A stretch of DNA of 64,000 nt from contig NZ_LN909066.1 of assembly GCF_001486505.1 (NCBI RefSeq), positions 536,451 through 600,450 on the forward strand. The letters are read 5' to 3'. Shown here piece after piece: positions 52,478 through 59,923 of the stretch (its first letter is position 1; each line of letters opens with the position of its first letter). Source of the stretch: Paenibacillus rubinfantis (GTDB lineage: Bacteria; Bacillota; Bacilli; Paenibacillales; Paenibacillaceae). Position numbers and translations under genes: made by a program. The notes under the pieces were generated by a model, which saw nothing but the letters and a program-made list of their open reading frames with translations, was not told the origin of the DNA and made no database searches.

Positions 52478-53830
52478 TCATCCCTTTTTCTCAAATGGGT
52501 CATCCTCCCACTCTTCTACGATGAAATGCAAGCGAACCGGCTCGGAGGTGTCGAAGCGGCGGCTCGTTTCCCTTCGCTCATGGAAGCCAAAGCCCCGCGA
52601 GACCTTCACTTCAAACCCCAGATCTCTGGGCAGCAAAAAGCTTCCCTGATAAAACCCGTCCCGGACTTTCGGGATTTCGAATCCCGCATGGATTCGGGCA
52701 TCCGCCGGGGTCGACGGAGGAACAGTCACGCTGATTTCAATCTGAACGTGATCGGATAGCTCCGGGATGACCTCAATGCGCATCGAATCGGCAAGACCGC
52801 CAAAGTTCACCGCTATTTCGGCCTCTCCTTCCGCTAACGGAACGATCAAGCCGTCGGAACCAACCCCCAGCACTTCCGGAGGGGCCACCGTATACTCCGC
52901 CTGGAGTAAGCTTATTTCGAAGCCCGTGTCATAGGTCACCTTCGGATATAACCAAACCCGGTGTCCTTGCAGCCCCACTCGCCCTCTCCCGGCTAGCTTC
53001 AAGCTGCGAGGGTGTCCGATCTCGCCAAACAGATACAGCAGCGGGTTGTGCAGCCGTTTTGCCCAATCCGTCTGAGCATGGCCGGCCTCCTCATCAAGCA
53101 AAAACATCAAATCCTCGCCGGGCGTAAAGCCGCTTGCGATGAGTTCATCTACAAATATCCGGACTTGACGAGGCATGATAAGCCCTTCCGCCCCGCCGAT
53201 ATCAACCCAAACGCGTAATCCTGGCGGTTTTACTGGGTAGGAGTGGTATAATTTTTGTTCGTAAACTGGTTCTTGCTTACTCGTACCATCCTCTGGCTCA
53301 TTTACCACCGTCTGCACCAGGAAAGGCGATAGGATCGCCACTTGGCCAAATACGTCCGGCCGGCGAAACGCTATATGATACGAGACAAGTCCCCCCGCGG
53401 ACGAACCGATCATCGCCGTATGCTCCCGATCGGGCAAAGTACGAAACTTGTTGTCGATCATCGGCTTCAGCTCCTCGATGAGAAACCTTTCGTACAACTC
53501 CCCCTTGCAGGTTGTATGGAAAGCTTCTCGAACCCCTGGATGATCATGAAAATATTCCGCAGCCCGTTGATCCGAAATGGACGAAACCGCTACGATGATC
53601 ACTTCATTCATCCGGCCTTCCCGGCTTAGCCGCTCCGCCGTTTGGTGCATCTCCCACGAATCCCCCTTCGCGTCGGATGCAAACATATGCTGTCCATCTT
53701 GCGCATATAACACCGGGTAACGACGGTTCTTCGCTTTCTCATAAGAAGGGGGTAAATAGACATAAACCTCCCGCGAAATGTCCAAAAGCTTAGAATACAC
53801 GTTAGCAAGCGTGATGATTTTCGCTCCCAT
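52478..53830 (-). CDS. Esterase D-type alpha/beta hydrolase with C-terminal beta domains
   Basis: Predicted cytoplasmic esterase of 450 aa. The catalytic domain (about 1-255) resembles the esterase D / ferri-bacillibactin esterase family: YPVLYAQDGQHMF, the nucleophile elbow IGSSAGG (about residue 145), and a His in EEAGHAQTDWAKRL. Two beta-sandwich-like regions follow (about 265-350, Ig-like; about 355-440, resembling a starch-binding or CBM fold with VPPSTPADARIHAGFE and GFGFHERRETSRRFD). The product may remove acyl groups from imported sugars. It is the first gene of a unit with the LacI regulator. The start ATG follows GAGGGGATG closely, so the RBS is GAGGGG with 14 bases. Confidence 0.82.
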   Translation of the reverse strand: MGAKIITLANVYSKLLDISREVYVYLPPSYEKAKNRRYPVLYAQDGQHMFASDAKGDSWEMHQTAERLSREGRMNEVIIVAVSSISDQRAAEYFHDHPGVREAFHTTCKGELYERFLIEELKPMIDNKFRTLPDREHTAMIGSSAGGLVSYHIAFRRPDVFGQVAILSPFLVQTVVNEPEDGTSKQEPVYEQKLYHSYPVKPPGLRVWVDIGGAEGLIMPRQVRIFVDELIASGFTPGEDLMFLLDEEAGHAQTDWAKRLHNPLLYLFGEIGHPRSLKLAGRGRVGLQGHRVWLYPKVTYDTGFEISLLQAEYTVAPPEVLGVGSDGLIVPLAEGEAEIAVNFGGLADSMRIEVIPELSDHVQIEISVTVPPSTPADARIHAGFEIPKVRDGFYQGSFLLPRDLGFEVKVSRGFGFHERRETSRRFDTSEPVRLHFIVEEWEDDPFEKKG

Positions 53831-53860
53831 TCGTAATCATCCCCTCGACAGATTTTTTAG

Positions 53861-53897
53861 CTTAAACGTTTAATGATTATAACTTATACGTTTAAGT
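53861..53897 (-). promoter_or_regulatory. Twin LacI-type operators before esterase
   Basis: TTAAACGTTTAA (53862-53873) and ACTTATACGTTTAAGT (53882-53897) are two palindromes with central CG, the pattern of LacI-family sites. Their centres are 22 bases apart, about two helical turns. A perfect TATAAT (minus, 53876-53881) lies between them and TTGACA (minus, 53918-53923) is upstream. The LacI gene is downstream in the same unit, and it is the likely binder. Confidence 0.75.
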
Positions 53898-53946
53898 TAA
53901 ATCGATACCAAGCGATTTGTCAACGCGATCCCCTGCAAAAATGAAC

Positions 53947-53992
53947 AAAAAAAAGAGCTCCCGATTCACCATTAGGTAAATCAAGAGCTCTT
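53947..53992 (-). terminator. Terminator after tRNA-Leu copy 3
   Basis: GAGCTC arms at 53955-53960 and 53985-53990, extended by AAGAGCTC/GAGCTCTT, pair around a loop and are followed on the minus strand by a T-run of eight. It ends the tRNA transcript before the esterase promoter. Confidence 0.88.
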
Positions 53993-54007
53993 CTTCGTGA
54001 ACATCGA

Positions 54008-54092
<85 letters not shown>

Positions 54093-54137
54093 ATATTGAG
54101 TATCGTACAAAAATTGCTTTTTGCAGCGACAAGATAA

Positions 54138-54167
54138 ATCTTACCACGTCCAGCATAGAGAAGTCAA
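54138..54167 (-). promoter_or_regulatory. SigA promoter of tRNA-Leu copy 3
   Basis: On the minus strand: -35 TTGACT (54162-54167), 18-base spacer, -10 TAAGAT (54138-54143). Confidence 0.8.
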
Positions 54168-54254
54168 TGCAAAACTTTCAAGGAACGCGCTTGATTAAAA
54201 ACAGGAAGCTGGGGTATGATAGGAACATAAGTTCGTATAAAGAGGTGTTGACTT

Positions 54255-54686
54255 ATGGCCGTTCCCGGCATCAAGGAAGAGGAACTGGCGCTGATTAAGA
54301 GTGCGCTGCTGCTTGGTTTTTTGCAAAAGGTATTTCAGCGGGACGCCCGAATTCTCGAACAAAGCGGACTGCTGAAGAGCCCCGAGGCCTACGTTGAGCT
54401 GATTCACGGCGGCGAGCACCGTGTGGCGCTGGTCCTTTCGGAAATTCACGGCAAGTTTCGTGAGCGGAATATCCAAATTGAACGAATCCACCAGGACGAG
54501 AACGGCATCCAAGCGGAATACCGCTGCCGGGGATATCGCGGGAAGATGCGGATCTTGTGGGCCGGCCTGCAGCGAGAGGTGTCCTCCCGGATGCGCGCTT
54601 ACTTGAACGGAAGCGCCCCAGCGCCGGGTCCGTCCCGGAGGGAACGCACGGAAAAAGGGAACCTCAAGGCCCAATCCCTTCCTTAA
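54255..54686 (+). CDS. Conserved hypothetical protein
   Basis: Predicted 143-aa cytoplasmic protein of unknown function. The first ~110 residues alternate helices and strands (EEELALIKSALLLGFLQKVF, EHRVALVLSEIHGKFRERNIQIERI, EYRCRGYRGKMRILWAGL); the last 30 are polar and probably disordered. The RBS AGAGGTG lies 7 bases before ATG, which supports it as a real gene. It may be species-restricted; I recognise no domain. Its 3' end overlaps the terminator of the convergent AhpD-like gene. Confidence 0.75.
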   Translation: MAVPGIKEEELALIKSALLLGFLQKVFQRDARILEQSGLLKSPEAYVELIHGGEHRVALVLSEIHGKFRERNIQIERIHQDENGIQAEYRCRGYRGKMRILWAGLQREVSSRMRAYLNGSAPAPGPSRRERTEKGNLKAQSLP

Positions 54687-54693
54687 GGTTCCC
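54657..54693 (-). terminator. Terminator after AhpD-like gene
   Basis: GGGAACCT and AGGTTCCC pair, with AAGG/CCTT inner pairing, and on the minus strand a T-run of five follows (AAAAA on plus at 54652-54656). It lies just past the AhpD-like stop codon and inside the end of the convergent gene. Confidence 0.7.
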
Positions 54694-54707
54694 TTCTCTG
54701 GGAAAGT

Positions 54708-55052
54708 TTATTGAACAGGCGGGACAGTCAAAGCCTCCTGCACCCGGGTAACTCCTTGGGATAACGCGTTCCCGGCTAAGGCAGCCGAAGCGACGGCGAC
54801 CGTCTCGAGTATTTCCGCATCGCTTGCCCCTTTGGACCTTGCCTCTTCAGCATGGTAGAACGTACAAATTTCGTTGTTCGTCGATAGGGCGATCCCAAGG
54901 GCGATCAACTGCTTCGTCTTGGCATCCAGCGAACCGTCCGAGAGGCTTTCCCCGGTAAACGAATGGTACGCATCCGTCACCTTTGGCAGGGCTTCCCCAA
55001 ATCGGTTAATTTCGTCTTTATAAGCTCTTATCTTCTCGCTGACCAGCGGCAT
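54708..55052 (-). CDS. Carboxymuconolactone decarboxylase family protein (AhpD-like)
   Basis: Small helical protein of 114 aa: KVTDAYHSFTGESLSDGSLDAKTKQLIALGIALSTNNEICTFYHAEEARSKGASDAEILETVAVAS is the CMD core in order. AhpD-type enzymes use a CxxC pair before the His; here the first Cys is Asn (N-E-I-C-T-F-Y-H), so classical peroxidase-partner redox activity is unlikely. ATG 55052 with AAAGG about 9 bases upstream is preferred over 55061. The function is unknown. Confidence 0.85.
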   Translation of the reverse strand: MPLVSEKIRAYKDEINRFGEALPKVTDAYHSFTGESLSDGSLDAKTKQLIALGIALSTNNEICTFYHAEEARSKGASDAEILETVAVASAALAGNALSQGVTRVQEALTVPPVQ

Positions 55053-55118
55053 GCGAAACATCCTTTCGTGGCATTTATATATGCACTTATACGATGTCCC
55101 GCCCGGTCAAAAATATGC

Positions 55119-55334
55119 TTAATCCACCGGCGAAATCCTAGGCTCTTTCGCAGGCTGGTAAATGTAGTTACGATCCAGCTTGACCACGTTGCGGTTGGGT
55201 CTGCGGATTAACACATGCGCGTCGTCCCAAGCCACCACGATCCCCCGCACGTCGTTCTCCGGAATGCCGTCGCGAACGACGCGTACTTTTTCGCCGGACA
55301 GCCGGTATTGGTCTAATGTTTCGTCCGAGATCAT
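55119..55334 (-). CDS. Small conserved hypothetical protein
   Basis: Predicted 71-aa protein: MISDETLDQYRLSGEKVRVV, VRGIVVAWDDAHVLIRRPNRNVVKLDRNYIYQPA. Strand-rich, with a small Tudor/SH3-like or RNA-binding look, but no family is recognised. The RBS GGAGGTGG 7 bases before ATG supports it. It lies between the AhpD-like gene and a terminator. Confidence 0.7.
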   Translation of the reverse strand: MISDETLDQYRLSGEKVRVVRDGIPENDVRGIVVAWDDAHVLIRRPNRNVVKLDRNYIYQPAKEPRISPVD

Positions 55335-55409
55335 CGGATCCCCACCTCCTGGGATTCATTATACAATAGTTGCGGTTCTCGTCCATCTTTCGGATCACAT
55401 GTCATACAG

Positions 55410-55440
55410 AAAAAGCCCCGCCGGAGAACCGGCGGGACTT
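55410..55440 (-). terminator. Terminator after 110-aa hypothetical gene
   Basis: CCCGCCGG and CCGGCGGG pair around AGAA; on the minus strand a CTTTTTC run follows (A-run at 55410-55414). It lies 82 bases after the stop codon of the minus-strand gene at 55522. Confidence 0.8.
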
Positions 55441-55521
55441 CGATGACAATGGAATGCTTCAAACAACCGGTGCGGTACCGGATATCCATCAGGCCGCTCG
55501 CGGGTCTTGCTCGTTAACCGA

Positions 55522-55854
55522 TTATCGGGAAGCGTGCTCCCGGCTGTCATTCGTTTCGAACCAGAAATCAAGCACTTTCGCCGACATGACTCTTTGTTCC
55601 AAATACCCTACTTGTTGCGGACTGAACTGTTCCTTCCAGGGCACATCGAGCTCTTGGCACAGCCCGGCTATCGTCAACAATTGCGACCATGCTACATAGC
55701 GTTTGTACCAGAAAAACTGAGGATGTTCAAGCATATAGGGATAAAGGTCATCAAACTCGGTATGTTTGCAATCCAGGGCACGTTCAAAAGTTACCTTCGC
55801 TTCGGACAATTTCGAAAGAAAAAACTCCGCGTCTACTGCCAATTCTTTCCCCAT
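55522..55854 (-). CDS. Hypothetical protein
   Basis: Predicted 110-aa soluble, helical protein (FFLSKLSEAKVTFERALD, YMLEHPQFFWYKRYVAWSQLLTIAG, WKEQFSPQQVGYLEQRVMSAKVLDFWFE) rich in aromatic residues. GAGGAGG lies 8 bases before ATG and a terminator follows, so it is probably real. No family is recognised. Confidence 0.7.
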   Translation of the reverse strand: MGKELAVDAEFFLSKLSEAKVTFERALDCKHTEFDDLYPYMLEHPQFFWYKRYVAWSQLLTIAGLCQELDVPWKEQFSPQQVGYLEQRVMSAKVLDFWFETNDSREHASR

Positions 55855-55956
55855 TCTTTAAGCCTCCTCTCCCTAGTAATCCTCATTATAGCGAAAAAAA
55901 GGGGGCCTGCAAAGGATTAACCGAAATTTGGCTGCATTTTCTTCGCCTATTTGTCC

Positions 55957-56529
55957 CTAGTCGGCAAACGTAATTTGTCCGCCCTCCAGCGAGGCGATAC
56001 GCGCCAGCGTCTCGAGCCGAATCCCTTGCTCGCGAATGGCCTGGGCCCCGGGCTGGAAGCACTTCTCGATCACAATCCCTGCTCCCACCAGTTCCGCGCC
56101 GGATCGGGCGATAATTTTGATTAAGCCTCGCGCTGCATCGCCGTTGGCGATAATGTCATCGATAAACAACACCCGGTCGTTCTCCCCAAGAAAATCACGC
56201 GATACCAAGATGTCCGTTACGATGCCTTTTGTAAACGAGGGAACCCGTTCACACAGCATGTCCGGCTCGGCCAACAGCGTTTTCTTCCGACGCGCAAATA
56301 CGAGCGGCACGCCCAGCTCATAAGCGGTAGCAAACGCCACGGCGATTCCCGACGACTCCACCGTAATGACGCGGGTGACGCCTTGATCGCTGAACCGTTT
56401 GGCAAACTCCTTGCCCATCTGCATCGTTAGCTGCGGATCCACCTGATGGTTTAGCAATCCGTCCAGCTTCAGCACTTGCTCCGAGACGATAACCCCTTGC
56501 TCCACAATCTTTTGTTTTAACAACTCCAT
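55957..56529 (-). CDS. xpt: Xanthine phosphoribosyltransferase
   Basis: Purine salvage enzyme of 190 aa that makes XMP from xanthine and PRPP. The PRPP motif VLFIDDIIANGDAARGLI is at about 120-137, and GVTRVITVESSGIAVAFATAYELGVPLVFARR is typical of Xpt. The ATG at 56529 is 8 bases after GGAGG; the frame is open to 56544. The xanthine transporter gene often found behind xpt is absent, and no purine riboswitch is seen in front; instead a structured repeat-like element lies upstream. Confidence 0.9.
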   Translation of the reverse strand: MELLKQKIVEQGVIVSEQVLKLDGLLNHQVDPQLTMQMGKEFAKRFSDQGVTRVITVESSGIAVAFATAYELGVPLVFARRKKTLLAEPDMLCERVPSFTKGIVTDILVSRDFLGENDRVLFIDDIIANGDAARGLIKIIARSGAELVGAGIVIEKCFQPGAQAIREQGIRLETLARIASLEGGQITFAD

Positions 56530-56585
56530 ATCATTTTCCTCCAAAGCTCATGATCTATAAATTTGGGGACGACCGTTCAATAAAG

Positions 56586-56755
56586 GTCCAAAAAGGTGGG
56601 TTTCGAGTGCCGAGAAGGTTGGATGAAGCTAGGGACTGAGTAGCACAGCGTAGCTGGAAGCTACGTGAGCAACGGAAGGCCCGGCTGAATTCAAGATTCG
56701 ACGTCGAATAAGCTCCATAGCATCTACTCCGTAATCGAAAGACGACTTTTTGGAC
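56586..56755. repeat. Structured noncoding element with terminal inverted repeats
   Basis: A 170-base noncoding element bounded by the 10-base inverted repeat GTCCAAAAAG (56586-56595) and CTTTTTGGAC (56746-56755). Inside are a hairpin CGTAGC-tggaa-GCTACG (56649-56665) and a perfect 14-base palindrome ATTCGACGTCGAAT (56696-56709). There is no open frame of note with an RBS. It could be a small nonautonomous mobile repeat or a leader of xpt. Only one copy is in this window; I recall similar intergenic sequences in Paenibacillus but cannot check. Confidence 0.55.
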
Positions 56756-56786
56756 GACCTTATTAGGTTTAAGTCATGTCCCGTTC

Positions 56787-56821
56787 TTGGACAACATACC
56801 TTGTACTATATATAGCACAAG
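56787..56821 (+). promoter_or_regulatory. Promoter with palindromic operator before YkvI-type gene
   Basis: TTGGAC (56787-56792) and TATATA (56809-56814) form a promoter with a 16-base spacer. The -10 lies in a 22-base near-perfect palindrome (56800-56821; CTTGTACTATA against the complement of TATAGCACAAG, one mismatch pair). A repressor here would block the -10. Confidence 0.6.
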
Positions 56822-56837
56822 AACCGGGGGGAAAACC

Positions 56838-57884
56838 ATGAAAAATGCCGTAAAAGTTCTGCAGATCGCTTTCACCTATATCGGCACGGTCGTGGGCGCC
56901 GGTTTCGCGACAGGACAGGAGATTCTGCAGTTTTTCACCCGGTACGGCAAATGGGGCGTGTTGACGATCCTTTTGTCGACGCTGCTCTTCGTATGGCTCG
57001 GAACCAAAATGATGCTGCTTGCTCGCGACATCAAAGCTGCTTCTTACGAGGACTTGAACCGCCGCCTGTTCGGTGAACGGATCGGCAGGGCGCTTAGTTT
57101 GTTTACCTTAATTGTGCTGATCGGTGTGAATAGTGTGATGTTAGCGGGGGCCGGCTCCGTGTTTATGGAACACTTGGGGCTTCATTATCAGACAGGCCTA
57201 TGGATCACCTTGATTTGTACCTATCTGCTGTTAGGCCGGGGAATCAACGGGGTGTTGCAGTTGAACTCCATCGTTGTGCCAATGATGCTGATCCTCTCGC
57301 TCGCTATCATTACGAATACCGCCGGTACGCCGGGTGCCACTCGCTTCTTGACGCTGGAGACGGATACTGCGCTGATCGCGGCCTGGGCATCGCCGCTGAT
57401 GTATTCAGCCTTCAACCTTTCCATGGCCCAAGCGGTGCTTGTGCCGATCGGCAGCCATACCGAAAGCCGTCGCGTCATTGTCTTAGGCGGTATTCTCGGC
57501 GGGCTAGGCGTTGGTTTTATGTTAATGGCGGGGCATTTTGCCTTGTCCGCTTATATGCCGGGGATCGTGCAATACGAAATCCCGATGGGCAGCATTGCCC
57601 AGCAGCTGGGTACAACCATTCAGCTGATTTATGTCCTACTTATTTTCATGGAGATCTTCAGCACCTTCGTCGCCGATGTGTATGGCGTTACCCTCCAGTT
57701 GCAGCAGCGGATCAAAGTCCCGCCAATGTTGATTTCCGTCACGATTCTGTGCATCTGTTATATCACCAGCCAATTCGGCTTCAGTTCCTTGCTGTCCGTA
57801 CTGTATCCTGTGTTTGGCCTGTTTAGTTTGTTGTGGGCGCTGATGCTGGGAATGTATCGACGAAAAGAGACCCCCGGGGGCTAA
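56838..57884 (+). CDS. YkvI-type multi-spanning membrane protein
   Basis: Membrane protein of 348 aa with about ten transmembrane segments, similar to Bacillus YkvI, an APC-like family of unknown substrate. The start FTYIGTVVGAGFATGQEILQFF is the family hallmark, with the helix-breaking GAGFATGQE as in the LeuT/APC first helix. The ATG follows GGGGGG; an upstream frame from 56787 is open but covers the promoter. It probably transports a small molecule, perhaps an amino acid; the substrate cannot be read from sequence. Confidence 0.8.
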   Translation: MKNAVKVLQIAFTYIGTVVGAGFATGQEILQFFTRYGKWGVLTILLSTLLFVWLGTKMMLLARDIKAASYEDLNRRLFGERIGRALSLFTLIVLIGVNSVMLAGAGSVFMEHLGLHYQTGLWITLICTYLLLGRGINGVLQLNSIVVPMMLILSLAIITNTAGTPGATRFLTLETDTALIAAWASPLMYSAFNLSMAQAVLVPIGSHTESRRVIVLGGILGGLGVGFMLMAGHFALSAYMPGIVQYEIPMGSIAQQLGTTIQLIYVLLIFMEIFSTFVADVYGVTLQLQQRIKVPPMLISVTILCICYITSQFGFSSLLSVLYPVFGLFSLLWALMLGMYRRKETPGG

Positions 57885-57896
57885 GCCCCGGGGGTT
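57870..57896. terminator. GC-rich hairpin between YkvI-type and YhaN-type genes
   Basis: CCCCCGGGG and CCCCGGGGG pair around a six-base loop and include the YkvI-type stop codon. There is no T-run on either side, but its position between convergent genes suggests transcription ends here. Confidence 0.5.
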
Positions 57897-57931
57897 CTAG
57901 GCGTTTGCCGCCTTTGTTGACTTGTCGTCGC

Positions 57932-59923
57932 CTACATCCGGACGATGTTTGCAGCCGGCAATAGTTTTTGGACATGCCGGACGACATGCTCATGGCACGT
58001 CATCATCAAAATCTGCTGGCGATCTGCAACCGTCCGCAGTACCGACAAAGCGCCTTCCAGGCGGCCTTCGTCAAAATTGACGAACAGGTCATCCAGCAAT
58101 AGCGGCAGCGGAGTTTGCCCCGATACCGCTTCGGATAAAGCCAACCGCATCGACAGATACAACTGCTCCGCCGTCCCTCGGCTAAGGAGCGAGCTTTCGA
58201 GCGGCCCCAGTTCCGCATGCTCGGCCATCAGCTCCTGGGTGCCCATTTTCATGACGATCCGCCGGTAGGTGCCGCCGGTCATTTCCGCGAAGTAACCGGA
58301 CGCTGCTTGCAGCACCGCCGGCTGGCGCTCCTCCTCATAAACCCGGCGCGCGCGACCGATCAGCTCGTGGCACACGGCCATAACCGCATACTGGTCGAAA
58401 CGATCACGCAGGGCCGCCCGCTGCTCCTCGAGCTGCTGCACCAGATCGTCCCGCTGACAACGGGCAGCTAAACTTTCCTGCTCCTGCAGCAATCGTCCTC
58501 GTTTCTCTTGCAGTTGCCCCAGCAGCGCTTCCGCTTGCCGTAAATCCTGCTCCGACTGTTCTAGTCGCTCCCGAAGCTCCGATTCCTCCGTCGTTTGCAG
58601 GATCTCCTCCAGCTCGTTCCGCTTCACTTCATCCAATCCAGCGAACAGCATCAGCTCCACTTGGCGCAGCTCACGCTCCAAAGCCTCACGCCGCTCACAT
58701 GCGGCGTCCAGGCGCAACAGCTCCTCGCCGTCTGCGGCATCGGCTTCGGCAAGCAGCGCTTGTTCCGATTCAAGCATCTGCTGCAGGCGGTCGTCCAAGC
58801 GCCGCCCTTCCTCCTCCAGCGGGAACAGCTGAGCGGATAGCTGGTCCTGCCGACTTTTCATATCGAGCGCGCTATCCAGCTGAGCTAAAGCCGCTCGCAG
58901 AACCGCAGCGGCCTGGTTGGGAGAAGCATGGTCTCCATAAGCCAAGCACTCCTGTTCAAACCGCTCGTTCTCCGCACGCAGCGCAGCCATCTTGGCTGCC
59001 AAACCCTCCACGCGAGCTAGCCACTCCCGGCCTTGTTCTGCCAGGCGGAACACATCTGACGCCGCTTCCGGGGATAGATCAGGGGATAAGCTTCGCTCGC
59101 TTAGCCACGCTTCCCATTCCCCGGCCAACTCGTCAAAGGCAGCTTCGCGCCGGGACAACTCCCGCCCCGCGGCCGCAAGCTCGTCCCGGACGGCGGCGGC
59201 CTGACCGAGGGCTTCCGCCAACTGCGCCGCCAGCCGCTCCAGCTCCTCCAGCACGTCGTTGTACCGCGGCAACAGCGCCTTGGCCGTCTCGGCCTCGCGC
59301 TCCAGCCGCTCCACCGCCTGAAGGAGCTGGGCGATTTCCTGCGTCCGCCCGCGCGGCCGATACAGCTTGTCCATTTCCTGGACCAAGCGTTTCTCCCCGC
59401 GCAGCACCGCAGCCCCGCCGCCGATCCCGGCGTGGAACAAGTAGCGGCTCAGCTCCTCCGACTGCAACGCCCCTACTTCCTGCAGCTCGGTTAGCGTTAC
59501 GGCGAACAACTGCTTAAACATCGCCTTGGACAACCCGCCGAGCAGCTCCCGCTGCATCTCCTCCTGCGATACTTCCTGCACTTCCCCGCGCACGTCGCTG
59601 CGCGTGATTCGCAGCCGGTCGCCGCGCGTACCGGGCAAATTGAGCCCCTCCGGCGGCTGCGCGTAGCGCTCGATCATCCAGCGCGTCCCGTCGTCGCCCA
59701 GGATCGTCAGCGCCCCACCGTGCGCGCCGCCCCGCAGCGGTTCATACCGCTCCGCCGCCTGCGCCCGGGTCGGGATGCCGAACAGCATCGCCCGGACAAA
59801 GCCAAGCAGCGTGCTTTTTCCCGCCTCATTGGGACCGTACAGCACCGTGACCTGACCGGGCAACTCCACGTCCAGCCCGTTCAGTCGGCCAAAGCCGCTG
59901 ATTTGCATCCGTTCCAGCTTCAT
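57932..59923 (-). CDS. yhaN: SbcC/YhaN-like ATPase (short form)
   Basis: AAA-type ATPase of 663 aa. The N-terminus has LYGPNEAGKSTLLGFVRAMLFG (P-loop, about 30); the C-terminus has LLSRGTAEQLYLSMRLALSEA (signature) and PLLLDDLFVNFDEGRLEGAL (Walker B and D loop). Between lies a Glu/Arg/Ala-rich coiled coil (about 200-510), shorter than in Bacillus YhaN (over 900 aa) and SbcC (over 1000 aa). It pairs with the nuclease encoded in front: the start overlaps the YhaO-like stop by 4 bases (ATGA). Together they form a Mre11/Rad50-like complex for DNA ends or hairpins. The gene symbol rests on synteny and similarity by eye. Confidence 0.85.
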   Translation of the reverse strand: MKLERMQISGFGRLNGLDVELPGQVTVLYGPNEAGKSTLLGFVRAMLFGIPTRAQAAERYEPLRGGAHGGALTILGDDGTRWMIERYAQPPEGLNLPGTRGDRLRITRSDVRGEVQEVSQEEMQRELLGGLSKAMFKQLFAVTLTELQEVGALQSEELSRYLFHAGIGGGAAVLRGEKRLVQEMDKLYRPRGRTQEIAQLLQAVERLEREAETAKALLPRYNDVLEELERLAAQLAEALGQAAAVRDELAAAGRELSRREAAFDELAGEWEAWLSERSLSPDLSPEAASDVFRLAEQGREWLARVEGLAAKMAALRAENERFEQECLAYGDHASPNQAAAVLRAALAQLDSALDMKSRQDQLSAQLFPLEEEGRRLDDRLQQMLESEQALLAEADAADGEELLRLDAACERREALERELRQVELMLFAGLDEVKRNELEEILQTTEESELRERLEQSEQDLRQAEALLGQLQEKRGRLLQEQESLAARCQRDDLVQQLEEQRAALRDRFDQYAVMAVCHELIGRARRVYEEERQPAVLQAASGYFAEMTGGTYRRIVMKMGTQELMAEHAELGPLESSLLSRGTAEQLYLSMRLALSEAVSGQTPLPLLLDDLFVNFDEGRLEGALSVLRTVADRQQILMMTCHEHVVRHVQKLLPAANIVRM

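Noticed and set aside
56530..56837. Purine riboswitch expected ahead of xpt
   Set aside because: No conserved purine aptamer core (paired loops and three-way junction signature) was seen; the region holds a different structured element.
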